From positions 28,392 to 92,391 of the forward strand of contig URMK01000023.1 of the NCBI GenBank assembly GCA_900548905.1: a DNA stretch of 64,000 nt, in the 5' to 3' direction. The first letter of the stretch is position 1, and the number at the start of each line of letters is the position of its first letter. This stretch comes from an uncultured Lachnospiraceae bacterium. GTDB taxonomy: Bacteria > Bacillota > Clostridia > Lachnospirales > Lachnospiraceae. Below the pieces are notes generated by a model that was given only the letters and a program-made list of their open reading frames with translations, was not told where the DNA came from and did no database searches. Positions 26,947 through 35,552 of the stretch are shown here, piece by piece. Position numbers and translations under genes: made by a program.

Positions 26947-27399
26947 TTACTTCTCCATAACAAAATTAGTCAAAGGAATCCCGCCCCTTATTACCTGCTG
27001 CTCTCTGACTACTTTGTAACCCCTATATTCAAAAAATGGCTTCGCCGTAATCGAAGCGCGTGTAGTTATCTTATCTGCCCGAACGTTTTGTTCCAATTCA
27101 TCATATATAGCAGTGCCAATCCCCTGATTCTGATAATCTTTGTGGACATATAACCTGTCAAGATCCCCTGCTTCATCTATATCTCCGAATCCGGCTATTA
27201 CACCATTCTATACAGCGACAACCGTATAATGTTCAGAAAAAGATTTATCCCATTTTTCCAAATCCACACACCCTGTGGCCCATACATCCAGCTGCTTTTT
27301 TGCGTAATCTTTCGCATTTACAGTATGAACCGTCTGATAAAATAATTCCGCTAACTGATCACAATCCGATGATTTGTATTTTCTAATCACCACCGTCAT
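26947..27399 (-). pseudogene. GNAT acetyltransferase with a single amber codon
   Basis: The frame from 27399 reads as a complete GNAT N-acetyltransferase of 150 codons: N-terminal IRKYKSSDCDQLAELFYQTV, then after the break GFGDIDEAGDLDRLYV, the acetyl-CoA loop QNQGIGTAIY and a C-terminal FFEYRGYKVV. The only damage seen is TAG at 27208-27210, where a residue is expected between VVAV and NGVIAG. A single base change (for example from GAG) explains it. A short N-terminal 63-residue product or readthrough are alternatives. Confidence 0.8.
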
Positions 27400-27439
27400 C
27401 CCCCGTCAATATGATTTTCCTAATTAAATACGCCCAAAG

Positions 27440-27970
27440 TTATCTTCGGGCATAAACCAACTCCGTTATTCCATTATATGATTGTGTATGCACTAATTTG
27501 AGTTTTATTTCATCCTGGCGTTCCTCAAAGAGCCGGATACCGGAACCCAGAATTGTGGGCATAATGGAAATATAATATTCATCAATCAGTCCGCCCTGCA
27601 TTAAGGGCTGAATGATGCTTGCACCGCCGCAAATCCAGATTGCTTTCCCTTCTTCCGATTTTAACTGTTCAACAACACTGCATGGATTGTCCTGTACAAA
27701 TTTTATGTCTTCTGTCGGGGAGAACTTCCTGTGCGTAATGACATAAGTTGTCAATCCCTTATAAACCCACTCGTCAGGAGACAATTCTGTTGTGATCTGG
27801 TAATAAGTATTCCAGCCCATAATGACCTTATCAACATCCCTGATAAAAGCGGAATAGGTATCCACGTTTTCTTCCTCGCTGCCATGCCCATTCAGCCAAT
27901 CCACTTTTCCGCTGCTGTCTGCAATATACCCGTCTAGGCTCATTGCAATATATAAAGCAACCTTTCTCAT
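27440..27970 (-). CDS. Dihydrofolate reductase-like protein (RibD C-terminal family)
   Basis: A 176-residue protein of the RibD_C/DHFR-like family, similar in layout to YwjB/YyaP. Features are VALYIAMSLDGYIAD at the N-terminus, VIMGWNTY, and the NADPH-binding block IWICGGASIIQPLM, then a C-terminal PTILGSGIRLF. These proteins are predicted reductases of unknown substrate, not biosynthetic DHFR. It sits 44 nt downstream of a GNAT gene on the same strand. Confidence 0.85.
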   Translation of the reverse strand: MRKVALYIAMSLDGYIADSSGKVDWLNGHGSEEENVDTYSAFIRDVDKVIMGWNTYYQITTELSPDEWVYKGLTTYVITHRKFSPTEDIKFVQDNPCSVVEQLKSEEGKAIWICGGASIIQPLMQGGLIDEYYISIMPTILGSGIRLFEERQDEIKLKLVHTQSYNGITELVYARR

Positions 27971-28014
27971 AATATCCCTCCCTGAATTTTCCGGAATGCC
28001 AGAATGTCAGCCCG

Positions 28015-28470
28015 TCATCCTCTATGGACATACATTCTTGTCATATCCTGCTCCCCATCCCCTTGCACCATACAGAGGAACTCCCAACCATAGCGCTCAT
28101 AAAAAGAGGTATGGTCTGTTATAAGATACAACGTTTCAATCCCGCTTTTTTTCATGTCGGCACATACATAATTAAGCAGTGCGCCGGCCACTCCTTGGCA
28201 CCTCTTATCCGTTTCCGTATAAACTGCGCACACATTTGGCGCAAGGTCTTTTCTGTCATGAAAGTCATTTTCAATCACTCCCAATCCTCCAATAATCCGC
28301 TCCCCTTCCATTGCCACATACCACTGGGGAACGGCGCTTTCTTTCGTCAGGCAGGCTTCCATGCTTTTTCTGTACTCTTCCAACGGAATATTCCATTTTT
28401 CATGAAACCACACTGTGGCCTGTCCCGTTATTTCCGATCTGTCTGTCAGACGTATTATTTCATACTCCAT
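28015..28470 (-). CDS. GNAT family N-acetyltransferase
   Basis: A 151-residue GNAT protein. The core shows WYVAMEGERIIGGLGVIEN (strands 2-4), CAVYTETDKRCQGVAGALL (acetyl-CoA pyrophosphate loop) and FYERYGWEF near the end. I moved the start from 28512 to the ATG at 28470, which has GGAGGG at good distance. Substrate unknown. It overlaps the end of a kinase-like fragment. Confidence 0.85.
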   Translation of the reverse strand: MEYEIIRLTDRSEITGQATVWFHEKWNIPLEEYRKSMEACLTKESAVPQWYVAMEGERIIGGLGVIENDFHDRKDLAPNVCAVYTETDKRCQGVAGALLNYVCADMKKSGIETLYLITDHTSFYERYGWEFLCMVQGDGEQDMTRMYVHRG

Positions 28471-28727
28471 TTTGGTATTTCCCTCCGCCAAATATACAAT
28501 TGTATAACTCAATATCTACGTGATAACAATCATCTATTAAAATATAATTGCAGCCATACTTCTGGCACATTTCAAGATAATACGCATTGTCTTCCAGCAC
28601 AGAAGCCATGGTACACCATGTATCATCCATGCGCTGTTCGATTTCATCTGCATGTTCTTTAATATCTGAAAAATCCTCTTTCCAATGAAATGGGATGTAA
28701 CAGCCCTCCACAACAAGGTTCTGTTAC
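28460..28727 (-). pseudogene. C-terminal fragment of a small P-loop kinase-like protein
   Basis: The frame reads QNLVVEGCYIPFHWKEDF and then DEIEQRMDDTWCTMASVLED and YGCNYILIDDCY, resembling the C-terminal half of adenylate kinase-like or nucleotide kinase-like proteins. Stop codons precede residue one and no P-loop half is present, so the gene is 5' truncated. The break is about 40 nt from the decayed prophage module, suggesting a deletion or insertion junction. Confidence 0.5.
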
Positions 28728-28768
28728 TACTCTATTATATCGGTTATTCCCCAAAAAGTCATCCACTT

Positions 28769-28967
28769 CTAAAACTCCCGCAGTGTAAACGATATCCTCC
28801 ACAGCCCCTTATAAGACGTATCCTTCACCAGCCCTGCCATCCCTCTGCGTGGTCCCGGCCTCCGTCTCCCCTCCGGAATCCGCTTCCACGTCCTCTATAC
28901 TCACCTCATAAGAATCCGGCAGAGGGAGCGGCATCCCATCAAACACCAGATACTGAATAAACGCCAT
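28769..28967 (-). pseudogene. Phage distal tail gene remnant with internal deletion
   Basis: It begins MAFIQYLVFDGMPLPLPDSYE and ends with a GLWRISFTLREF-like block, nearly the same as the intact prophage protein at 48553-48915. The central half is deleted and a frame break follows GRAGEG. It belongs to a second, decayed prophage copy. Confidence 0.75.
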
Positions 28968-28970
28968 GCC

Positions 28971-30570
28971 TTACCTCCCTCCTGACCGCAGGTTCTGCCT
29001 CGCCTGCGCATTCACCACAACTTCATCCAACAGCGTGCCGCCCACATACACGGGAATGCAGATGGTCCCCACATTATCCCTACTCTGCATCCCTGCAAAC
29101 ATTTCCTGAATACCGGATATCATCTGCCGCATGGAATCCACCGAAGCAGTCTGCACCTGTGCTGACTGCATAGCAGACATCCCCCGGACTGATGACCATA
29201 TCCGCTGCCACACCGTCCGCCGCCTTCCGAACCAGACCTTTGCCCCTCTCAATCCCATTCGCCAAACCCTACATAAAATCCGGCATTCAGGACTCATAAT
29301 CCGTCAGAGGCCCCACATCCGGCACAGAGAAATGGATATAAGACTGTATAGTATTTGCCACATCTGAAATGGCACTCACCACGTTTCCAATACAGCTCCG
29401 GATACCGTTCACAATGCCGTTGATCAAATCCGTGCCCCACCGGAACGCACTGGAAGCCAGCCCCGTGATAAACCCATCCGCCTGGTTAAACCCGGAAACA
29501 ATGGTATTATAAACATTCCCCATGACGTTTCGGGTACTGGAAACCACGTTATTAAACATATTGGACACCGCAGACCTGACCGCATTCAATACGGAAGAAG
29601 TCACAGACCTCACGCTGTTCCACACCCCGGACACCACCGACTGGATGGTGTTCATCACCGTCTGCATCACTGAACTGATACCATTCCATGCTGCTGTGGT
29701 AATGGACTAGATTTCCCCAACCACCGCAGTGACCACACCCTTAATGGCATTCCACACCGTAGTGAACATGATCTGTATCCCCTGCCAGCAGGATGTAAAA
29801 AAGGAAGCAAGCCCGTTCCAGACTGTCTAACAATCCCATTCCACAATCTGCCGGATGGAAGGCATCAGGATTTCCCCCACGGAAATCGCAAGCTCCTCCA
29901 GCTGGCTTTTCAGGATGGTCAGCTACCCGGCCAGTTTGTCCTGCATGGTAGCCGCCATCTTCTCCGCCGTGCCGTCACAGTTGCTGATTGCCCCGTTCAG
30001 TTTCTCAATATCCACCGGAGCCGCATTCATCACAGCAAGGAACCCGCTCATGGCGTTCTTCCCCACCAGCGCCTCCGCATTGGCCGCTTTCTCCGAATCC
30101 GTCATCTGGGAAAACGCCGCTCGGCAGTCCGTCATAATATCCCCGAGGCTCCTCATGCTGCCGTCCGTTTTCACCGTCAGCTCCCCGAAGGAATTCCCCA
30201 CAAAGGTCACATCCCCGGTGAGGCTGATCAGCATGGTGCGCATGGCAGTACCGGCCTGGAAGGACTTGATGCCTGCATTCGCCATCAGCCCGATAGCCTC
30301 CGCCGTATCTTCCGCCGAAAACCCCAATGCCCTGGCTACAGGTGCACAATACTTAAATGTCTCCTCCATCATGGCAACATTCGTGTTCACTTTGGAGGAA
30401 GCCGCAAGGTTCATGACTCCCTCAATGCCGTCCAGCATATCCCCCGTCTTCTAGCCCGCTATATCCATGTAATTCATGGCCTCTGCCACCTCGGAAGTGG
30501 AAAATTTTGTCTTAGCACCCATCTCACGAGCTTTCTCCCGCAACTTATCCAGCTCCCTCTCACCAGTGCG
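28971..30570 (-). pseudogene. Tape measure gene remnant of a decayed prophage
   Basis: Pieces of a phage tail tape measure protein in several frames: KAREMGAKTKFSTSEVAEAM, GIEGVMNLAASS, VKTDGSMRSLGDIMTDCRAA and FSQMTDSEKAANAEALVG (PhageMin_Tail domain), later repeats with VWNSVRSV, and a C-terminus ending QARQNLRSGGR. The C-terminal 28 residues match the intact prophage tape measure (48918-51764) almost exactly, whereas the N-terminal part is a different version. Stops at about 30455, 29925 and 29270, a frameshift near 29180 and a deletion after NLAASS show loss of function. Confidence 0.85.
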
Positions 30571-30670
30571 TCATTAGCCGGATGCTATGTAAAAGACTGA
30601 TTTAATTTTTTGATAAATTATGTAGAATTGCACAAAATATATTTAAGCAGTATTTATAACAGTAAATCTA

Positions 30671-30699
30671 TTGACTTTTTACCTGATATTTCATATGCT
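30671..30699 (+). promoter_or_regulatory. Promoter of the toxin-antitoxin pair
   Basis: TTGACT (30671-30676), a 17-nt spacer and TATGCT (30694-30699), 20 nt before the antitoxin ATG. Toxin-antitoxin pairs of this class usually repress such a promoter themselves. Confidence 0.65.
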
Positions 30700-30719
30700 A
30701 TAGTAAAGAGGTGATGATT

Positions 30720-31040
30720 ATGAGTATTAGAAGTGCGATTGAAAACACAATCCCCATTTCTCAGTTCAACCGTGGATTAGCCGGAAAAATCTTTGAAGAA
30801 GTAAAGCGCCATGGTGCCAAGGTTGTCATGAAGAACAACTCTCCGGAGTGTGTCCTGCTTTCCCCGGAAGAATATATCCACCTTCTGGATGAGGTAAATG
30901 ATGCAAGGCTCTTAGCCACTGCCACACAGCGCATGTCTGCTTTTAATCCCTCCACCGTTATCTCCCAGGAACAGGTGGACCGGGAATTTGGATTCATCCC
31001 CACAGACTATGAAGAAACGGACGGCATTGAATTTGAATGA
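30720..31040 (+). CDS. Type II antitoxin, Phd/YefM type
   Basis: A 106-residue antitoxin: an N-terminal DNA-binding domain (SIRSAIENTIPISQFNRG, KIFEEVKRHGAKVVMKNNSP, CVLLSPEEYIHLLDE), then a flexible acidic tail that would bind the toxin. Start set at the ATG 30720 because GAGGTG lies 6 nt upstream. It overlaps the toxin gene by 4 nt (ATGA). The pair is inserted between the tape measure and tail chaperone remnants of the decayed prophage. Confidence 0.88.
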   Translation: MSIRSAIENTIPISQFNRGLAGKIFEEVKRHGAKVVMKNNSPECVLLSPEEYIHLLDEVNDARLLATATQRMSAFNPSTVISQEQVDREFGFIPTDYEETDGIEFE

Positions 31041-31366
31041 GCTGGGATGTCAAATACCTTCCTGAAGCCCTTGAAGACCTCCGCAAACTGGATGGCAGCC
31101 AGAAAATCCTGATTCGGAAAGCGATTCAGAAAGTCTGCCAGAATCCATTACCAGAAAACGAAGGCGGCTATGGAAAACTCCTGGGAAACAAAAACAACAC
31201 CAATCTTTCCGGCTTTCTAAAAGTCAAACTCCGTGGTGCCGGACTGCGTATCGTCTACCAGCTCATCCGCCGTGATGATGGTATGCTGATTGTTGTAATC
31301 GGCGCACGGGAAGATGACGAAGTCTATGCGATTGCACAAAAACGCATCCTTAAACATGATTTGTAA
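31037..31366 (+). CDS. Type II toxin, RelE/ParE family
   Basis: A 109-residue RelE/ParE-fold toxin: WDVKYLPEALEDLRKLDGSQ at the start, LSGFLKVKLRGAGLRIVYQL in the core and REDDEVYAIAQKRI at the end. RelE types cut mRNA on the ribosome; the residues visible do not separate RelE from ParE activity. The frame is intact and ends right at a strong terminator, so the pair is a self-contained cassette. Confidence 0.88.
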   Translation: MSWDVKYLPEALEDLRKLDGSQKILIRKAIQKVCQNPLPENEGGYGKLLGNKNNTNLSGFLKVKLRGAGLRIVYQLIRRDDGMLIVVIGAREDDEVYAIAQKRILKHDL

Positions 31367-31399
31367 AAAGAAACGGCAGCTGTTTTGCCGTTTCTTTTT
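31365..31399 (+). terminator. Terminator of the toxin-antitoxin operon
   Basis: Perfect 14-bp stem: AAAAAGAAACGGCA (31365-31378) pairs with TGCCGTTTCTTTTT (31386-31399), 7-nt loop, T-run included. It starts at the toxin stop codon. Confidence 0.9.
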
Positions 31400-31620
31400 G
31401 CCTGTCAAAACCGGTCTATATCCTCCATGGAAATCCCCAACTGCACGCACCGGATCAGGAACAGCGGCGTGGTCATCTCATGCTCTGTCGGGCGAAGTTT
31501 TTTTAGCCTCCACATCCGTCTTCACATTCAATCCCCACAGTTTAATCAGCTGCGACAGGACCTGATAAATGGAAAAGGTATTAAATCCGTCCAGCCACTC
31601 CTCACCTCATCCGCGATTTC
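31400..31620 (-). pseudogene. Tail assembly chaperone remnant of the decayed prophage
   Basis: The DNA at 31405-31605 closely parallels 53590-53795 of the intact prophage, including the run of A after a GCT codon where the intact gene slips frame (here seven A instead of eight). Only the 3' half of the chaperone gene is left; it is cut by the IS91-type transposase fragment. Confidence 0.7.
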
Positions 31621-31625
31621 CGGAT

Positions 31626-32142
31626 CTAATGGTTTTACGTTTATGCCAACCCCAATCTCTGCGATCCCAAATCCATCTTTAAATATGTCAGCCGCTATCT
31701 TGGCCGTCCGGTCATTGCCCTTTCCAGGATTAATTCTTACGATGGCGAAACGGTGACTTTACATAACAATAAGCATGAAGACTACTCTTTCGTTCAAAGG
31801 ACGCTTCCTGCCATTGATTTTATTAAACTGCTCATTCAGCATATCCCTGAAAAGAATTTTAAGATGACACGGTACTATGGCCTTTATGCCAGACACCGGG
31901 AGATTGACAATAAGCTCTATAAAGCTGTCTCCAAATCCAAGCACAGAATTCTCTTCGATTTCAATACCTGGCGTAAGCATTTCCTTCTCACTATGAGGTA
32001 CGATCCGCTTCAATGCCCAAACTGCAAACATCAAATGGTCTTTTTAGAGCTGTACCATAAACAGGAACGGATTCCTCTGGATGAATTATACAAAAGGACA
32101 ATGATAAGGCATGCCCTTTATCCCCGGTCCCGCTCCGCTTGA
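31626..32142 (+). pseudogene. IS91-family transposase, C-terminal fragment
   Basis: An open frame of about 170 codons without the N-terminal domain: WFYVYANPNLCDPKSIFKYV, SRYLGRPVIALSRI, MTRYYGLYARHREIDNKLY and a closing CPNCKHQMVFLELY zinc pair. This is the C-terminal part of a Y2-type (IS91/IS1294) rolling-circle transposase. The catalytic tyrosines and first zinc finger are missing, so it is inactive. It disrupts the tail chaperone remnant. The frame continues upstream of the first possible start (GTG 31753), which shows truncation. Confidence 0.8.
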
Positions 32143-32197
32143 CTTTCCCTCCCATTTGATTTATACAACATTTATTACATATGGGAGGCAGTTGCAA

Positions 32198-32425
32198 ATG
32201 GATCAAAAATATGTAGATGAACTCAGACAAAAATATATCAAAAATCCTCCAGAAGGAATGACACCCAAACTGGTCAGAGGCATGACCGATTCTGATTTAT
32301 TGGATATGCATTACTTTTTAACTGAAGATGAAGACCTCGGCGATGATGGATTTGAAGAAGGCTTCTATATAATTTTTTTAGCCACCGTCTGTTTCATTAT
32401 GCCCGCTTGTAGCGGGCCTTTTTAG
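32198..32425 (+). CDS. Small acidic protein downstream of the IS91-type fragment
   Basis: A 75-residue ORF with GGGAGG upstream of its ATG: MDQKYVDELRQKYIKNPPEG, then an acidic stretch EDEDLGDDGFEEG and a short hydrophobic end. It follows the transposase in the same direction and probably belongs to that element. A terminator overlaps its 3' end (32401-32424), so the last residues may be an accidental extension of a shorter protein. Function unknown. Confidence 0.5.
   Translation: MDQKYVDELRQKYIKNPPEGMTPKLVRGMTDSDLLDMHYFLTEDEDLGDDGFEEGFYIIFLATVCFIMPACSGPF
32401..32424 (+). terminator. Intrinsic terminator
   Basis: GCCCGCT and AGCGGGC with a 3-nt loop, then CTTTTT. It ends the small acidic gene and probably the IS91-type element. 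The following 32426-32667 holds no gene that I can support. Confidence 0.85.
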
Positions 32426-32667
32426 TTCAAGGGTTCTCCGGCAGGAGATCTTTCCTTTAATATAAAAAGAACCTGACAGGGTTACCCCATAGATTCACAA
32501 CTAGGAATCACTTTTAAATAATAAAGACTAACCACGTCTCTAAAAATTTTTAATATTTGCAGGTTACTACTCGTAATGACACTTTTTTGAAAACTGGCAA
32601 TGAAATATATAACTTTTTTAAAAAAGCATTCGACAGACATGTTACATCCTGTCGAATACATAAAATT

Positions 32668-33120
32668 CTAAATATCAAATCCCCGGTTCTTAAAGAATTT
32701 CTGTAGCTTCTCCAGCACTTTATTCTTTCGGAAAGCAAGTGTCCTTCGGTTCTCGCCTTTCATCCGAGCAAATTCACAGACACTCATTTCCTCTCCAAAT
32801 ACCATAACTGCCAGTTCCCGTTCCTCCAGCACTAAAGAATCCAGTGCTTCCTCCAGAACCCCCAGCAGCATCTTTTTCTCCAGAAGTTCATCCATATCCG
32901 CCGCTTTAAAATCCGGCACCCCCATGTTCTCTGACAGGCTATCCCGCCATCCTTCATAGGACTCCTCCGTATACCCATTCTTCTCCATCGCTTCCCTGTT
33001 CCTCTGCTCCCGTTTCTTCTGCTGCCACCATGGGCGGTAATATCTTTGATGTTCCTCTTCTGTAATGTCCATCCATACGGCCTTTTTTCCAGACTGAATT
33101 TTGATTTTTCGTTCTGACAT
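32668..33120 (-). CDS. Sigma-70 region 4-like regulatory protein
   Basis: A 150-residue protein. The N-terminal half is basic and aromatic (ITEEEHQRYYRPWWQQKKRE). The C-terminal half, about 90-150, resembles sigma region 4: LEEALDSLVLEERELAVMVF followed by EFARMKGENRRTLAFRKNKV. Such proteins are common on conjugative and phage-like elements of Clostridia. GAAGGT is the likely ribosome binding site. In the leader, GACATTTGT (33162-33170) is complementary to ACAAATGTC containing the start codon, so a hairpin could mask it. Confidence 0.6.
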   Translation of the reverse strand: MSERKIKIQSGKKAVWMDITEEEHQRYYRPWWQQKKREQRNREAMEKNGYTEESYEGWRDSLSENMGVPDFKAADMDELLEKKMLLGVLEEALDSLVLEERELAVMVFGEEMSVCEFARMKGENRRTLAFRKNKVLEKLQKFFKNRGFDI

Positions 33121-33177
33121 TTGTCTTTACCTTCTTTACTTTGCAGTAAAGCCAGGTGCGAACAAATGTCCTTTTCC

Positions 33178-33243
33178 AAAAATGCGAATACAGACCGCAG
33201 AAATCCTTGTTTCAGATTTTCTGTGGTCTGTATTCGCATTTTT
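33178..33243. repeat. Long imperfect inverted repeat, possible bidirectional terminator
   Basis: AAAAATGCGAATACAGACC (33178-33196) and its complement (33225-33243) extend to about 25 paired bases with one wobble and a short loop. T-runs follow on both strands, so it could stop transcription both ways or be a MITE-like repeat. The remainder of 33244-33601 contains only weak reading frames; a minus-strand frame (33398 down) begins MPDPAILTHKVWLEQRID and looks like a gene fragment. Confidence 0.6.
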
Positions 33244-33601
33244 CCACATGGGGAATGCCCCGGTGGATATTCTATTTTGTTTTTATAATTTCTGTGTTCC
33301 CAGTGATACAGATAAAAAATTTTTACATGATAATTGTCTGTGGTGTCTATTCTCTGTTCCAGCCACACCTTATGGGTTAGAATCGCAGGATCAGGCATCT
33401 TCGCTCTCCTTCCTGGCAGCACCGCTCATACTCATGAACGTTTATAGTTTCCTGCGCCTGCACATCACACAAACCTACTTTCCACAAACTTCCATGTATA
33501 TAAAGTATTCCCTTTCAAGAAAGACTTATATTGAATTACCCATAATCGATATAGCAAAAAAGAAACAATCTAAATACTTCGACTGTCTCTTTTCATTCCT
33601 G

Positions 33602-34543
33602 CTATTCAATCATTCCTTTTTCTGAAAATTCCCTTTTAGCCGTCTCCTCATCTTCATAAACTCTGTCATATTTACTTTTTATCTTCCCAACTTTAATATC
33701 TTCCATTAAATCATTAAGAAAGCTTTTAAAATTTCGATTATCATCCACCAGCCTGTTAATTGTATCCCAGTCAAGAGAATCTTTCTCTCTTGCTGAAAAT
33801 AAAATCTCGCTCTGCATGAAGTGTTCCGCATCTAAGCGGATTATCCCAATTCCAAAAGCATTGTTTAGCCTGCGCAGTTCATCCATCAGTTCTGGTTCCT
33901 CTGAAATATGTAGTGCAGCCAGATATCCCTCATGAGCCCAGCTTGAATTTGATACCGCCTGGAAATAGCATTCCCGCAGGTTTGACAGGCTTAAACTGAT
34001 TTTCATTTCAAACGAATATAACTTATATGGATTGACCTTCAGCACATCAAACAGCTTCAATGTATTATCTGTATAAGACTCAAACGGGAAATGTACCCCA
34101 ACAATATCAGGATGCAACCATCTGTTCTTGCCGCTTTTCTCCCTCTTGGAAACTTCGTGGTAAATTGTTTTTGTCATACATTTAAAATGCTCGTCTGCAC
34201 AGACGAAGCTGGACAAAAGTATATGTAAATCCCTTTCATGAAACTTGTCCGTTTCCCCGCTTCCATCTGTTTCCAAAATATCCTCCTGGCTTGATGCAAA
34301 ATCTTTTCCTCTCAGAGAGAACTTCGCCGGTCTTTTACTGACCTGTGTAAATAGCGAATCCTGATTATTTTTAATATCTACATAAATTCTGGCCGATAAC
34401 GTGCGTACAGGTGTCTTACCGGAGGATCCTAGCTTTCCGTCAAGCCCCAGTTTACATCCTACCTCCCACATCTCTTCTACAGATATCGGGCTACTCGAAG
34501 CCTCTAATACTTCTCTCGCAAAATCAATAAATCCAAATGCCAT
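33602..34543 (-). CDS. hrgA: HrgA-like protein: HARE-HTH plus PD-(D/E)XK nuclease-like domain
   Basis: A 313-residue protein of the HrgA type (COG2958). Residues 1-75 form a HARE-HTH domain (FIDFAREVLEASSSPISVEE, TPVRTLSARIYVDI), found in restriction and chromatin proteins. The C-terminal half has HPDIVGVHF and SFEMKISLSLSNL, matching D...ExK of a PD-(D/E)XK fold, followed by ECYFQAVSNSSWAHEGYLAA. I moved the start from 34567 to the ATG 34543 because AGGAG precedes it by 8 nt. Probably restriction or defence related; no methylase is adjacent. Confidence 0.8.
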   Translation of the reverse strand: MAFGFIDFAREVLEASSSPISVEEMWEVGCKLGLDGKLGSSGKTPVRTLSARIYVDIKNNQDSLFTQVSKRPAKFSLRGKDFASSQEDILETDGSGETDKFHERDLHILLSSFVCADEHFKCMTKTIYHEVSKREKSGKNRWLHPDIVGVHFPFESYTDNTLKLFDVLKVNPYKLYSFEMKISLSLSNLRECYFQAVSNSSWAHEGYLAALHISEEPELMDELRRLNNAFGIGIIRLDAEHFMQSEILFSAREKDSLDWDTINRLVDDNRNFKSFLNDLMEDIKVGKIKSKYDRVYEDEETAKREFSEKGMIE

Positions 34544-34664
34544 ATGTGCTTCTCCTTTACTTTTCATGCTGAATAAACCGGGGAGAACCCGAACGATACG
34601 CTTTAAGAATTGTATAATTAGGTAGGAATAGTTTAAACGATACGCAAATGCTTTACAAGTACTA

Positions 34665-35225
34665 TTACTTCGATTTAGAAGGTTTTCTGTTCAATTTCAA
34701 AACCACGCCTCTCTGTTCCGCTAAAGTCAGAAGCTGTTTTACCACATAAACTGCCTTTTCCTTCAACGTAATGCTTTCCAACCCATTCTCTTCCGCAATA
34801 TTTCCTATCACAGTTTTTAAGTCTTCTAAATCCAGGAGATTAACTGTCAAGCAAAAGAAGCTCTTTCTTCTGCCATCATTGCAATTTGCCAGCAAAAAAT
34901 CCAGAATCTCCATTTTCTCTCTCTGCTCTGCCTGATAAGCCTCCATATCAATTTGTCCGGCCTTTTCAAAATCTTTCATCCGGTTGCGATGGGTAATGAA
35001 AGAGTCAAATTCATCTATTCCCTCATATCTTTCACATGGAAAATCTAAACATTGATTACAATACTCTACTCCTGCATGACTCAGACTACACCTTGCCATC
35101 TTGCAGGACTGGTTGCCTTCCCCACCTCCGCAGCCAGGGCAATGGTCATCCAGATGCATGGGACATAATCCGCAATTCAAACCACAGAGGGAAAACAATA
35201 AATCATTTCTTATGAAATCTTTCAT
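34665..35225 (-). CDS. DUF3795 cysteine-rich protein
   Basis: A 186-residue protein with the DUF3795 zinc-binding N-terminus: CGLNCGLCPMH, CPGCGGG, C-x-x-A-x-C and YCNQCLDFPCERYEG. The C-terminal half is helical and unrecognised. Two ATG codons are adjacent (35228, 35225). It follows a DUF3781 gene on the same strand. Function unknown. Confidence 0.8.
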   Translation of the reverse strand: MKDFIRNDLLFSLCGLNCGLCPMHLDDHCPGCGGGEGNQSCKMARCSLSHAGVEYCNQCLDFPCERYEGIDEFDSFITHRNRMKDFEKAGQIDMEAYQAEQREKMEILDFLLANCNDGRRKSFFCLTVNLLDLEDLKTVIGNIAEENGLESITLKEKAVYVVKQLLTLAEQRGVVLKLNRKPSKSK

Positions 35226-35243
35226 CAATATTTCCTCCCCACA

Positions 35244-35549
35244 TTACTGTTCTTTATGTGCAGTAATAATTGTGTAACTGTGGGCGTTCACTGTCAGGAT
35301 GCACCTATCTGCTTTCACATACCAATTCTTTCCATTTTTTGCAATTAACGCAGATGGCAGTTGAATCTTCGCCCTGCACCAAGCAACAACGTCCTCTGTT
35401 TCAAGTGAAAGATTTCTTTTAATCCGAATAGCACCTAACTCCGTTGTATGTAACTTATTTATATTCTGAAGCAGTCCAGTTTCATTAATCACGATACGTT
35501 CTCCATTGTTCCTTGGTAATACATGTGATATGCTCTGTGCGGATATCAT
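35244..35549 (-). CDS. DUF3781 domain protein
   Basis: A 101-residue frame whose core (NKLHTTELGAIRIKRNLSL, DVVAWCRAKIQ, GKNWYV, ILTVNAHSYTIITAHK) fits the DUF3781 family of about 80 residues. A GTG at 35492 with GGAG 8 nt upstream gives the family length and may be the true start, making the first 19 residues spurious. Function unknown. It lies 3 nt after a truncated acetyltransferase. Confidence 0.7.
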   Translation of the reverse strand: MISAQSISHVLPRNNGERIVINETGLLQNINKLHTTELGAIRIKRNLSLETEDVVAWCRAKIQLPSALIAKNGKNWYVKADRCILTVNAHSYTIITAHKEQ

Positions 35550-35552
35550 CCA

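Noticed and set aside
26905..27153. 82-codon plus-strand ORF
   Set aside because: Antisense of the acetyltransferase pseudogene.
33100..33422. Minus-strand frame beginning MLPGRRAKMPDPAIL
   Set aside because: It crosses the inverted repeat and then the sigma-like gene in another frame; at most a short fragment of an unknown gene.
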